A DNA stretch of 64,000 nucleotides from Nitrospira sp. (GTDB taxonomy: Bacteria > Nitrospirota > Nitrospiria > Nitrospirales > UBA8639). Of this stretch, positions 36,638-44,426 are shown in pieces. Each line of letters starts with the position of its first letter. The stretch's first letter is position 1. The stretch is taken from the NCBI GenBank assembly GCA_024760505.1, contig CP058931.1, forward strand, positions 496,001 through 560,000, written 5' to 3'. The notes under the pieces were generated by a model, which ran no database searches, was not told where the DNA came from, and saw only the letters and a program-made list of their open reading frames with translations. The position numbers were made by a program, and so were the translations under genes.

Positions 36638-38149
36638 CTAACTTTTCACCAGGCCTTTTAACACAACGCGTCGCGGACTACCGCTGGCATTATCGTGAAT
36701 CGTGAGCATGGCATGGTGGGTTCCCGGTTCGTGTGGAGCGAATCCGACCTGGAGGGTGCACGAATCGCCTGTATGCAAGGTCACATCCGCGCAGGTGTTA
36801 TCCGCAACAGAAAAGGCGTCTGCTTCATTGCCGGTAATCTTCACCTCCACGATTTTGAGCAGCCCCAACCCGATGTTGGAGACGCGCATCATGTGATGAG
36901 AGGATGAAGGATTCGCCTCCTGACCCGACTCCATCTCAAAGACCATGACATCCGTGCTCAAGCTTGGGAGGGGGATAGCCCCATCTCCGCTAAGCAGGAC
37001 CGACACGCCATCGACATTCGTGCTGGCCGTGGCCAGATCGGGAAATTGGTCTTGATCAAAATCCTCCACTACCACTGCTGAAGGCGTGGCTCCGACACCA
37101 AAATGGCCCGCCGAGGTAAAAAGTCCGGCTCCATTCCCCAATAAAATCGACAAACTATTGGAATCACGATTGACCACAACCATGTCCATCTCTTGATCTC
37201 CGTCGAAATCACGAAACACCACTCCCACCGGCGCAAAACCCACCTTAATGGGATCCAGTTCGGTAAACGATCCCCCCTCGCGCTGAAGCAGAAGGCGTAC
37301 GGAATCCGAAAAGAGACTGGTCACCGCGAGGTCCACCAATCCATTATGGTTGATGTCGGCACCCTGGATCGAGCTTAAGGTGAAGCCCGGCTTGAGTTCC
37401 TTCTCAAGGACAAACTTCCCATCACCGGTATTCTTCAGAATGGAAACAAGCCCGTTCGGGGATCGCCAACTCGGCTGACTCCACGTCACGCTCAGATCCG
37501 GTTTTCCATCGCCTGTCAGATCCTCGACCAGCACTCCGGTAGGAAACATTCCGTCTCGCCCGTCCTGTTCATAGGTCACAGGGGCCAACAGTCCGCCCTT
37601 CCCATCGTTCAAGAGCACTGAGAGATCAAAAGGCGGGTAATAACCAAATCGTCCGCTATTTACCGCCACGACATCACTCCACCCGTCCCCGTTTACATCC
37701 CGGACTGCTAAAAATGTCGTCCCCTTGCCTGCCTTCTGGCTGGCCAGCTTCTGGAACAGGCCTGTACCCTCACCTTTCAGCACAACCACCTGATCAGCGC
37801 CGCTTAATGCCAGGACCAAATCAAGGAGGCCGTCGCCATCCATATCGGCGGCAACCACCGCCAGCGGAATTTTCCCGACTCCAAAAGACACAGCCGACCG
37901 AAACGTGCCATTGCCGTTGCCTAATAGCACTGAGACATCGTCGGATGTGCCGTTAACCGTCACGATATCCGACAATCCGTCCCCATTGAAATCTCCCGCG
38001 GTAATGGCTTGCGGAGCACGCCCAACCGGATTACTCGGCGTGGGGGAATAGGTGAGATTCTGCGCATATAGGAAGAGAGGCCATCCGGTCATACACGCCC
38101 AAGCGATGCCGAAAATCACAGATCGTTTGGCGAATGACCAGAACATCAT
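36638..38149 (-). CDS. Secreted FG-GAP/VCBS beta-propeller protein
   Basis: 503 residues. A signal peptide (SVIFGIAWACMTGWPLFLYAQ) is followed by about seven FG-GAP/VCBS repeats with calcium-loop motifs DFNGDGLSD, DMDGDGLLD, DVNGDGWSD, DLTGDGKPD and DFDGDQEMD, each paired with a VLLGNG-type strand. This predicts a seven-bladed integrin-like propeller. The last 110 residues (LSTDVMVFEMESGQ onward, with CADVTLHTGDSCTLQVGF) look like a choice-of-anchor/ASH-type immunoglobulin domain. It is likely surface-exposed or periplasmic, for adhesion or structure. A small gene ends 4 bp upstream, and the ribosome-binding site is weak, so coupling is possible. Confidence 0.88.
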   Translation of the reverse strand: MMFWSFAKRSVIFGIAWACMTGWPLFLYAQNLTYSPTPSNPVGRAPQAITAGDFNGDGLSDIVTVNGTSDDVSVLLGNGNGTFRSAVSFGVGKIPLAVVAADMDGDGLLDLVLALSGADQVVVLKGEGTGLFQKLASQKAGKGTTFLAVRDVNGDGWSDVVAVNSGRFGYYPPFDLSVLLNDGKGGLLAPVTYEQDGRDGMFPTGVLVEDLTGDGKPDLSVTWSQPSWRSPNGLVSILKNTGDGKFVLEKELKPGFTLSSIQGADINHNGLVDLAVTSLFSDSVRLLLQREGGSFTELDPIKVGFAPVGVVFRDFDGDQEMDMVVVNRDSNSLSILLGNGAGLFTSAGHFGVGATPSAVVVEDFDQDQFPDLATASTNVDGVSVLLSGDGAIPLPSLSTDVMVFEMESGQEANPSSSHHMMRVSNIGLGLLKIVEVKITGNEADAFSVADNTCADVTLHTGDSCTLQVGFAPHEPGTHHAMLTIHDNASGSPRRVVLKGLVKS

Positions 38150-38153
38150 GGGG

Positions 38154-38414
38154 TTAATTCAATGAAGAATCGGTATAGGTTTTTTCTAAAACAATTTCAA
38201 TTTCGTCCGTAGCTGCCTTCCCTCGGTTGCGAAACCGGGCCACCCAGTCAGGGTACTGCTCCAATGTGCGAAATATACTTTTTACAATAGCAGGCTTCAC
38301 GGTTTCTTCCCAATGCGCGAGCCATGCTCGCTCATCCTCCTCGCCCTCATATTCATCCGGGAAGTTGGCTTCCAGGGAAAACCTTAGATTAAATGATTCC
38401 TCTTCTTGATACAT
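38154..38414 (-). CDS. Small acidic hypothetical protein (86 aa)
   Basis: 86 residues from ATG 38414, chosen because AAGGAG lies about 6 bases upstream. Longer in-frame starts at 38477 and 38432 would place that element inside the gene. The protein is acidic and largely helical, with a tryptophan-rich middle (EEDERAWLAHWEETVKPAIV, EQYPDWVARFRNRG). No known motif is seen. It lies 4 bp upstream of the FG-GAP gene on the same strand, so the pair is probably co-transcribed. Function not recognised. Confidence 0.55.
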   Translation of the reverse strand: MYQEEESFNLRFSLEANFPDEYEGEEDERAWLAHWEETVKPAIVKSIFRTLEQYPDWVARFRNRGKAATDEIEIVLEKTYTDSSLN

Positions 38415-38534
38415 CTTTTTCTCCTTCTCCATCATGACCGTAGGCCACTCCCTTTCGCGAACCTCCATTGTCCTCATCTCACATGATCGCCTATACTAGA
38501 TGTACCATTTCACTCAAAAGGAGGTCCAGAACCC

Positions 38535-38759
38535 ATGCCGATTTTTGCCTATAGGTGTCAAGAATGTTCGCATCAATTTGAGATGCTTGTCCATGGCTCA
38601 ACCATCCCGGAATGTCCGGAATGTCAGGCCTCTAGCCTAGAGAAACAGTTGACGGGATTTGCCGTTGGCGGGACAGGCAGTGGAATGAACATTGTTGATC
38701 AAGGCAGTTGCGGATCCTGCGGAGATCCCCGTGGACCAGGCGCCTGCTCGATGAATTAG
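38535..38759 (+). CDS. FmdB-family zinc-ribbon protein
   Basis: 74 residues with a strong AAGGAGG upstream of ATG. The sequence opens MPIFAYRCQECSHQFEMLV and carries two CxxC knuckles (CQEC and CPEC), the FmdB putative regulatory zinc-ribbon pattern. A Gly/Cys-rich tail (GSCGSCGDPRG) follows, as in many family members. The role is unclear; FmdB proteins are small zinc-binding factors of debated regulatory function. It is a single-gene unit divergent from the 86-aa gene. Confidence 0.88.
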   Translation: MPIFAYRCQECSHQFEMLVHGSTIPECPECQASSLEKQLTGFAVGGTGSGMNIVDQGSCGSCGDPRGPGACSMN

Positions 38760-38797
38760 GCAGTCCGGAAGCCTATCTTAGGTAGCAGATGTCACTC

Positions 38798-39265
38798 TCA
38801 TTTCCCTGAATCAGGCTCTCTGCCATTGATATGTTCATTACCATTCAAGCCATCTTCTTCAGGATCAATCCAAATCTTTTCGGGAAACCCTAACGAATCT
38901 TCACCCACACCATAGAAAAGTGCCTGGGCCGAAAGGATGTAGGTTATCCATCCAATCGTGCCATCCCCTTCAACGATTCGATAGTGCATATCCGAGGCTT
39001 CAGGAAGGGATTCCTGTAGTCCAGGAATCACCATCAGCACTCGATGCACACTGACATGCGGAGCGGCCTCCTGCTCCGTTTCCGGATACCGAATGGCCAT
39101 CATTCCATTGGGAAGGAGAGTATTTTGAGTGAAGGTCGTAACCTGAAAGGCTGAAGGATTGAGTAAAGAATCACACGACAACGTTGGAGGGGGGGAAGAA
39201 ATCAGGAAAATGGATGAAAACCCAAAGACCGCAAAGATCAGTGGACCAGCTCTGAAGCCTCCCAT
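38798..39265 (-). CDS. Exported hypothetical protein (155 aa)
   Basis: 155 residues with AGGAGGTGTCCG directly before ATG. The N-terminus (GPLIFAVFGFSSIFLISS) is a signal peptide or lipoprotein-type leader: a cysteine at residue 31 follows PPPTLS, but the lipobox is poor. The mature part has strands around MMAIRYPETEQ and HVSVHRVLMVIPG and an acidic tail ending in a low-complexity ENGREPD-like segment. No family is recognised. It converges with fmdB and stands alone. Confidence 0.6.
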   Translation of the reverse strand: MGGFRAGPLIFAVFGFSSIFLISSPPPTLSCDSLLNPSAFQVTTFTQNTLLPNGMMAIRYPETEQEAAPHVSVHRVLMVIPGLQESLPEASDMHYRIVEGDGTIGWITYILSAQALFYGVGEDSLGFPEKIWIDPEEDGLNGNEHINGREPDSGK

Positions 39266-39666
39266 CGGACACCTCCTGCTCGGGAATCTTCACGACGACT
39301 TTTAACCCTCATCTTCTTATCGGTCACATCTACACAGTAGTTAAGGAAACGAACAAAGACAGGAAGTTCACGCCCAGGAAGTGGCTGAAAAGGCGAATGG
39401 ATTGAACAATTGGATGGGATAGGCCGTCAGATCAGTTTCTGCAGTGGCGGCACAAAAAGTTCAGTGGATTTTGCGGTCTTTATCTCAAACTGCATGCGCA
39501 GGTGATCTCATTAAAACAAAATCGTGATGCCTTAGGGCAAATGCGGACCTTTAGATTGGATTAGGAAGAATAAACGAACCCGAGAAAGTCGGGAGGCCGG
39601 ATAGAACTCCCGGTCGTATGGGGGAAAAGAACCCGTTCAGCATGCCCGATCAAGAGGTGACCGGGG
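39266..39666. other. Intergenic region, nothing recognised
   Basis: About 400 bp. A plus-strand frame without stops covers roughly 39430-39560 (reads DQFLQWRHKKFSGF...) but has no start codon in frame, so it is at best a gene relic. No hairpin or promoter could be defended. Confidence 0.35.
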
Positions 39667-39882
39667 CTATTCCGAACTGCCCAGCATATCGTCGATGAGG
39701 GGACGATTCAAATCTTCGCAGCCTGGACAAATCACGTCAAAAAATGTTTCATGATCCGCCACATAGTTTTTTTCATCCACCAAGTTTTCTTCATGAATGC
39801 TGTCGTAACATGCCGGGCAGAGCATCATGAGGCCGCGCATGACCGATACCGTTTTTCTTCCCTGGCTACGTGGTAAATGCAT
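39667..39882 (-). CDS. Small zinc-ribbon-like protein (71 aa)
   Basis: 71 residues from ATG 39882, which follows GGGAGGACGGT. Upstream in-frame starts lack such an element. Two cysteine pairs, MLCPACYDSI and VICPGCEDLN, are spaced by about 30 residues and predict a single zinc-binding knuckle domain. An acidic C-terminus follows. No family name can be given. Another small CxxC protein is encoded 41 bp upstream on the same strand, so the two probably share a transcript. Confidence 0.6.
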   Translation of the reverse strand: MHLPRSQGRKTVSVMRGLMMLCPACYDSIHEENLVDEKNYVADHETFFDVICPGCEDLNRPLIDDMLGSSE

Positions 39883-39923
39883 ACCGTCCTCCCTGCCTAA
39901 GGTGGGTGCGGTCTCAACCGACA

Positions 39924-40118
39924 TTATGACCACCCTCGTTGTTGCGCTAACAAAAAGTCTTCCTGTTCCAGATCGATGCCACACGCAGGGCATTCATAGG
40001 GCTGATCTTCAGGTGGAATGCCGACCGGCGTGTCCTGGACCTTTCCCTGACAAACATGATAAAAATTTCCTCGGGCATTTTCATCATCTAAGATATCGGA
40101 CTCATACTTTAAAATCAT
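39924..40118 (-). CDS. Small CxxC protein (64 aa)
   Basis: 64 residues from ATG 40118, with GAAGGAG before it. It starts MILKYESDILDDENARGNFY. It has one clear CxxC (YECPACGIDL) and a single upstream cysteine in YHVCQGK, so zinc binding is possible but incomplete by motif. The start is polar and acidic. It is upstream of, and probably co-transcribed with, the 71-aa zinc-ribbon gene. Function not recognised. Confidence 0.55.
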   Translation of the reverse strand: MILKYESDILDDENARGNFYHVCQGKVQDTPVGIPPEDQPYECPACGIDLEQEDFLLAQQRGWS

Positions 40119-40142
40119 CTTACACTCCTTCACGTTACCGTT

Positions 40143-41402
40143 ATGGCTTCTCAAGTTATAACAAGGCATCGATTTCCCGGGCAATCCCTATTCCGCTCAA
40201 TCCAATCCCGAAATCGACCATCCCATCCTCCCGCAGCCCTTCATAGACACCCGGGCCCCGTGATGATGGGAATCGTCATAGGGATAGCGGTAGGACTTTG
40301 GGCAACCTCGGGCTGGAGTCTTTCTGGAAAACCTGCCCCTGTCAAAGGCCCCATTGGATTGAACCCCCTGGTGGAACACGACTTTTCCAAGCCGGTCTTT
40401 CTCACCGCCAGTCCGGATCAGACCAATCGCTTGTTCGCGGTAGAACAGAATGGCCGCATTATCATCGTGACTCCAGGCCAACGGAATCCGTCTCTTTTTA
40501 TCGATATCGCTGAAAAGCTCTCCACGGGAGGGGAACGAGGCCTCCTGGGCCTGGCATTCCATCCTCAGTACTCGAAAAATGGCCGGTTTTTTGTTAACTA
40601 CACCAGGGCACAAGACGGGGCCACGGTGATTGCCGAATACCACGTATCATCCGACCCCGCCCGAGCGGAGCCACAAGAAACCATCCGACTCGTCATTCCA
40701 CAACCCTACAGCAACCATAACGGAGGCATGATCGCCTTTGGCCCCGATGCATTTTTGTATATTGGAACGGGAGATGGCGGAGCAGGCGGTGATCCGGAGA
40801 ATCGAGCGCAAGATCGAAAGTCATTGCTGGGTAAATTCCTCCGGATTGATGTGGATGGACCGCCTCCCTACCGCATCCCTGCCGACAATCCCTTTGTTGG
40901 ACAACCGGGCCAACCTGAAATCTTTGCGCTTGGCCTTCGCAATCCCTGGCGCTTTTCCTTTGACCGCCAGACCGGGGACTTATGGGCGGGGGATGTCGGA
41001 CAGAACCTTTGGGAAGAAATCGATGTAATTGCAAAAGGGAAAAACTATGGATGGCGACTCTTAGAGGGGAACCACTGCTTCAATCCCGCCAAGAATTGCG
41101 AATCGGCCCAGGATGTGGTCACGCCGATCACAGAATACCGGCACGAACAGGGACGATGCTCGGTGACCGGGGGCTATGTCTATCGTGGGAAACGCGTGCC
41201 TTCCTTAGAAGGGGTCTATGTGTTCGGGGATTATTGTACCGGAGAAATCTGGGGTTATCGCGACGGGCAGACCACACAACTGCTGGATACGGAACTACGA
41301 ATCTCGTCTTTTGGGGAAGATCGTGAGGGAGAACTCTATGTGATCGGTCATCAAGGTAAGATTTTTCAGATCGCACCTAATGCCTCGGTTGTCCTGCCCT
41401 AG
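40143..41402 (+). CDS. PQQ-dependent sugar (aldose/sorbosone) dehydrogenase-like protein
   Basis: Up to 419 residues. The start is uncertain: ATG 40143 gives a long basic N-terminus before the hydrophobic segment VMMGIVIGIAVGLWATSGW, while ATG 40263 starts inside it. Both lack a strong ribosome-binding site. The mature part is a GSDH beta-propeller: LFAVEQNGRIIIV, GERGLLGLAFHPQY, HNGGMIAFGPDAFLYIGTGDGG in part, GLRNPWRFSFDR, WAGDVGQNLWEEID and YGWRLLEG. These are the motifs of soluble quinoprotein dehydrogenases that use PQQ and calcium to oxidise sugars in the periplasm. Cofactor use here is inferred, since some homologues bind no PQQ. Confidence 0.88.
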   Translation: MASQVITRHRFPGQSLFRSIQSRNRPSHPPAALHRHPGPVMMGIVIGIAVGLWATSGWSLSGKPAPVKGPIGLNPLVEHDFSKPVFLTASPDQTNRLFAVEQNGRIIIVTPGQRNPSLFIDIAEKLSTGGERGLLGLAFHPQYSKNGRFFVNYTRAQDGATVIAEYHVSSDPARAEPQETIRLVIPQPYSNHNGGMIAFGPDAFLYIGTGDGGAGGDPENRAQDRKSLLGKFLRIDVDGPPPYRIPADNPFVGQPGQPEIFALGLRNPWRFSFDRQTGDLWAGDVGQNLWEEIDVIAKGKNYGWRLLEGNHCFNPAKNCESAQDVVTPITEYRHEQGRCSVTGGYVYRGKRVPSLEGVYVFGDYCTGEIWGYRDGQTTQLLDTELRISSFGEDREGELYVIGHQGKIFQIAPNASVVLP

Positions 41403-41409
41403 CCAACCA

Positions 41410-42438
41410 TTAAAATTTTTGAATCTTTTGAAATAAATCGACTTCATCCAGAGCTTTTCCCACGCCATACACCACGGAGGTCAAAGGATCCTCCACCGTA
41501 ATAATGGGCAGATTGGTTTCTTCCTGAAACCGCGTGGCAATTCCCGGCAACAACGAACCCCCGCCGGTAATCACCACTCCCTTATCGATAATATCTCCGG
41601 CCAATTCCGGCGGCGTATTCTCCAACGCATTCCGTAAGGCATTCACTATGGCATGGATGGGATCTTCCAATGCTTCTCGAATCTCGGAATCATTCACCAC
41701 TACCGTCCGGGGAATACCCGAAATCATATCCCGCCCTTTGACCATCATCGTTTTGGCTTGTTCTAACGGATAGGCAGATCCGACTTCGATCTTCACCTTT
41801 TCCGCCATGTGATCACCGATCAGAAGGTTATACCGTCGCTTGATATAACTCATAATGGCATCATCCATGGAATCACCTGCCACTTTCACCGACTCGCTGC
41901 AGACAATGCCCCCAAGGGAAATAACAGCAATATCGGTGGTACCTCCTCCAATATCGACCACCATGTTCCCCGAAGGTTCCGTGATCGGTAATCCGGCTCC
42001 AATTGCTGCCGCAACCGGCTCTTCGATGAGATAGACTTCCCGGGCGCCGGCTTGGCTGGCCGATTCACGGACGGCCCGTTGCTCAACTTCGGTAATACGG
42101 GATGGTACACCAATAATACAGCGAGGCCTGACGAACGCCCGTCGGTTATGCGCTTTGGTAATAAAATAATGCAACATGCGCTCGGTCATGGCGAAATCGG
42201 CAATGACCCCTTCTTTGATCGGGCGGATCGCCACAATATTACCCGGCGTCCTTCCCACCATGCGTTTGGCTTCAACACCCACGGCCAAGACCGTGTTCGA
42301 TTGTTTTTCGATGGCCACCACCGAGGGTTCACTCAGGACGATGCCTTTACCACGAACATAGACCAGTGTCGTCGCCGTCCCTAAATCGATGGCTAAATCA
42401 CTCGAAAACCACCCTAAAATATCACTCAACCCTGGCAT
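41410..42438 (-). CDS. mreB: Rod shape-determining protein MreB
   Basis: 342 residues of typical length. Actin-fold motifs are intact: phosphate 1 LAIDLGTATTLVYV, connect 1 around LIEEPVAAAIGAG, phosphate 2 MVVDIGGGTTDIAVISLG, adenosine loop VITGGGSLLPGI and YGVGKALDE near the end. MreB filaments guide lateral cell-wall synthesis beneath the inner membrane, so the cell is probably a rod or curved rod. The usual mreC/mreD partners are not adjacent. The opposite-strand gene next to it is the sugar dehydrogenase, which ends 7 bp away. Confidence 0.97.
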   Translation of the reverse strand: MPGLSDILGWFSSDLAIDLGTATTLVYVRGKGIVLSEPSVVAIEKQSNTVLAVGVEAKRMVGRTPGNIVAIRPIKEGVIADFAMTERMLHYFITKAHNRRAFVRPRCIIGVPSRITEVEQRAVRESASQAGAREVYLIEEPVAAAIGAGLPITEPSGNMVVDIGGGTTDIAVISLGGIVCSESVKVAGDSMDDAIMSYIKRRYNLLIGDHMAEKVKIEVGSAYPLEQAKTMMVKGRDMISGIPRTVVVNDSEIREALEDPIHAIVNALRNALENTPPELAGDIIDKGVVITGGGSLLPGIATRFQEETNLPIITVEDPLTSVVYGVGKALDEVDLFQKIQKF

Positions 42439-42909
42439 GAGCCCCCCATGTGGAAAGACGGTTGATTCAGAAAATGCCGATCAGGCTGTCGCCTGTTCGG
42501 CACTACCGACATATATCGGAACACCATTTGTCAAAATAAAGGAATATTGAGAAAATGTTCGGGAATGTGTTTATCACCAAGAAGCCACCGGCTTCTTCCA
42601 TGAAACCAAGCTCCTGATCAACCATTCAGGGAGCGGGAATTCCCACATCATCCATCTGGACGAGATACATGGCCCGAGAGGAGGGATATGAGACATGAGG
42701 CCTGGCTGTGGCCCGGCACAGGCTAGGCGATCATCCTGTCCATGTCAAGAGTGCAGAGAACCCATTTCTACGGTTGTGAATCAGGCGCGGGCGCTTCACC
42801 GTCTCTTCAGACAGATCACACACTTGCTCTGAAGGCTGGGTATGGTATAAGAAGAGGAACATTTTTTGTCCTGCTCGCATCATCCTCTGGAGGAAGAGTT
42901 ACTTCGATC
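42439..42909. other. Divergent region between mreB and the M23 gene
   Basis: About 470 bp. On the mreB side two hairpins are visible: an imperfect 12-bp stem TGCCGATCAGGC / GCCTGTTCGGCA (42475-42502) 37 bases before the mreB start, and AAGAAGCC-acc-GGCTTCTT (42579-42597). They would lie in the mreB leader. A frame from 42742 runs into the M23 gene but its first 56 codons look non-coding. Promoters for both genes must be here; none is unambiguous. Confidence 0.4.
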
Positions 42910-44343
42910 GTGTCTAAAAAAGGCTTGCTGTTTATCATCGTCCTGGCTCTTATCGCCATTTACCTGGGATTAATTGGGAACGCACGATGGGGAGATTCCA
43001 CCGCCCCTGAAATCTCTCTCGAACAACCGTTCGAGCTGGTCGGCCCCACCACACCACTGGTTCTTCGTATTCATGATGATGAGACCGGTCTTCGGGACAT
43101 CTCAGTCCGCATTATTCACAACATGGAAACATTCAGCCTGGCCGACCAATCCTTTTCTTCTGAGGGGTGGTTTTCGGCAACCGGAGGACGGGACCATGAA
43201 TTCACGCTGAACGTTGTTCCCTATGCCAACTCGGACCTGCCTCGCCGGCAAGGTCAGGCTCAACTCATTGTGACCGCCAGGGATTATTCCTGGCGAAACT
43301 GGTTTGAAGGTAACGGACAACGATTGGAGAAGGAATTCACCCCACAGTTTACACCACCCAGATTGGAACTCCTATCCACCCCCACGACCATCGTGCAAGG
43401 TGGAGCAGGTATCGTCAGGTATCGAGTGATCCCGGAAGTGTCTATTCACGGGGTCAAGATTGGAAAGGCCTTCTTCCCGGGATATCCTGCCCCGGACAAA
43501 GCGGGCATGTTTGCCTTCATTGCCTTTCCTTATAATTTACCGTCCTCGACCCCGATTCAAGTGATTGCAGACGACGGGTATGGCAACTCCGCTCTCATGG
43601 ATGTGAGTTTCAAGGTCAAACCTCAAGCCTGGCGTACCCGTTCCATCACGATTTCCGACTCATTTATTCGTAAAACGGTTCCGACCATTCTGGCACAGAC
43701 CCCTGAATTACAGAGTCTGGGCGATCCACTGAAGGATTTCCTTCTGGTCAACGACACGTTACGCAAAATGAATAACGAGACCATTTCCAAACTGGCCAAG
43801 AGCAGCCGCCATGAATTTCTCTGGAAAGGGGCGTTTCGCCAATTGTCGGGCTCACAGGTCGAAGCCTCCTTCGCCGATCACCGCAAATATACGTATAAGG
43901 GACAGGTCGTCGACACCCAAGATCATTTAGGGTTTGATCTCGCCGTCACCCAGCATTATCCCGTCGAAGCCGCTAATAACGGAATTGTGATATTTGCTGG
44001 CTATCTGGGAATTTATGGGAACACGATTATTCTTGATCATGGCTATGGATTGCTTTCCTTATATGCGCATCTCTCCTCGATTGAAGGCAAACCCGGTGAC
44101 GCTGTCACCCTGGGGCAACCCATTGGCAAATCAGGTACCACCGGTCTCGCAGCCGGCGATCACCTGCATTTTAGTTTGATTTTGCATGGCGAACAGGTGA
44201 ATCCCACGGAATGGTGGGATCCGTTTTGGGTGAAAACCCGTATCAAAGACCAGTTAGGATTGCCCTCTTTGGTTAAACCAACGGATGAAGAACCGGAACC
44301 GGCCACAACACACTTAGGCCCCACCCCCGCGCCAGTCCAGTAA
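42910..44343 (+). CDS. M23 (LytM) family metallopeptidase, membrane-anchored
   Basis: 477 residues from GTG 42910, with GAGGAAGAG about 10 bases upstream and a basic signal anchor right after it (SKKGLLFIIVLALIAIYLGLIG). An ATG at 42742 is the longer alternative. A periplasmic beta-rich region of about 300 residues precedes the peptidase. The M23 domain shows HLGFDLAVT, GIYGNTIILDHGYGLLSLYAHLS (in part) and GDHLHFSL, which hold the zinc ligands and catalytic histidine. Such enzymes cut peptidoglycan cross-links or act as amidase activators. The Pro/Thr-rich C-terminus is disordered. It is upstream of parC by 83 bp. Confidence 0.92.
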   Translation: MSKKGLLFIIVLALIAIYLGLIGNARWGDSTAPEISLEQPFELVGPTTPLVLRIHDDETGLRDISVRIIHNMETFSLADQSFSSEGWFSATGGRDHEFTLNVVPYANSDLPRRQGQAQLIVTARDYSWRNWFEGNGQRLEKEFTPQFTPPRLELLSTPTTIVQGGAGIVRYRVIPEVSIHGVKIGKAFFPGYPAPDKAGMFAFIAFPYNLPSSTPIQVIADDGYGNSALMDVSFKVKPQAWRTRSITISDSFIRKTVPTILAQTPELQSLGDPLKDFLLVNDTLRKMNNETISKLAKSSRHEFLWKGAFRQLSGSQVEASFADHRKYTYKGQVVDTQDHLGFDLAVTQHYPVEAANNGIVIFAGYLGIYGNTIILDHGYGLLSLYAHLSSIEGKPGDAVTLGQPIGKSGTTGLAAGDHLHFSLILHGEQVNPTEWWDPFWVKTRIKDQLGLPSLVKPTDEEPEPATTHLGPTPAPVQ

Positions 44344-44426
44344 TGTCATAAGGCGGCTTCACCCTCCGAGATCCCGAATCCCCCATGAATTTCAAGACCC
44401 TCTGAGTTATCAAAGGATACGAACGT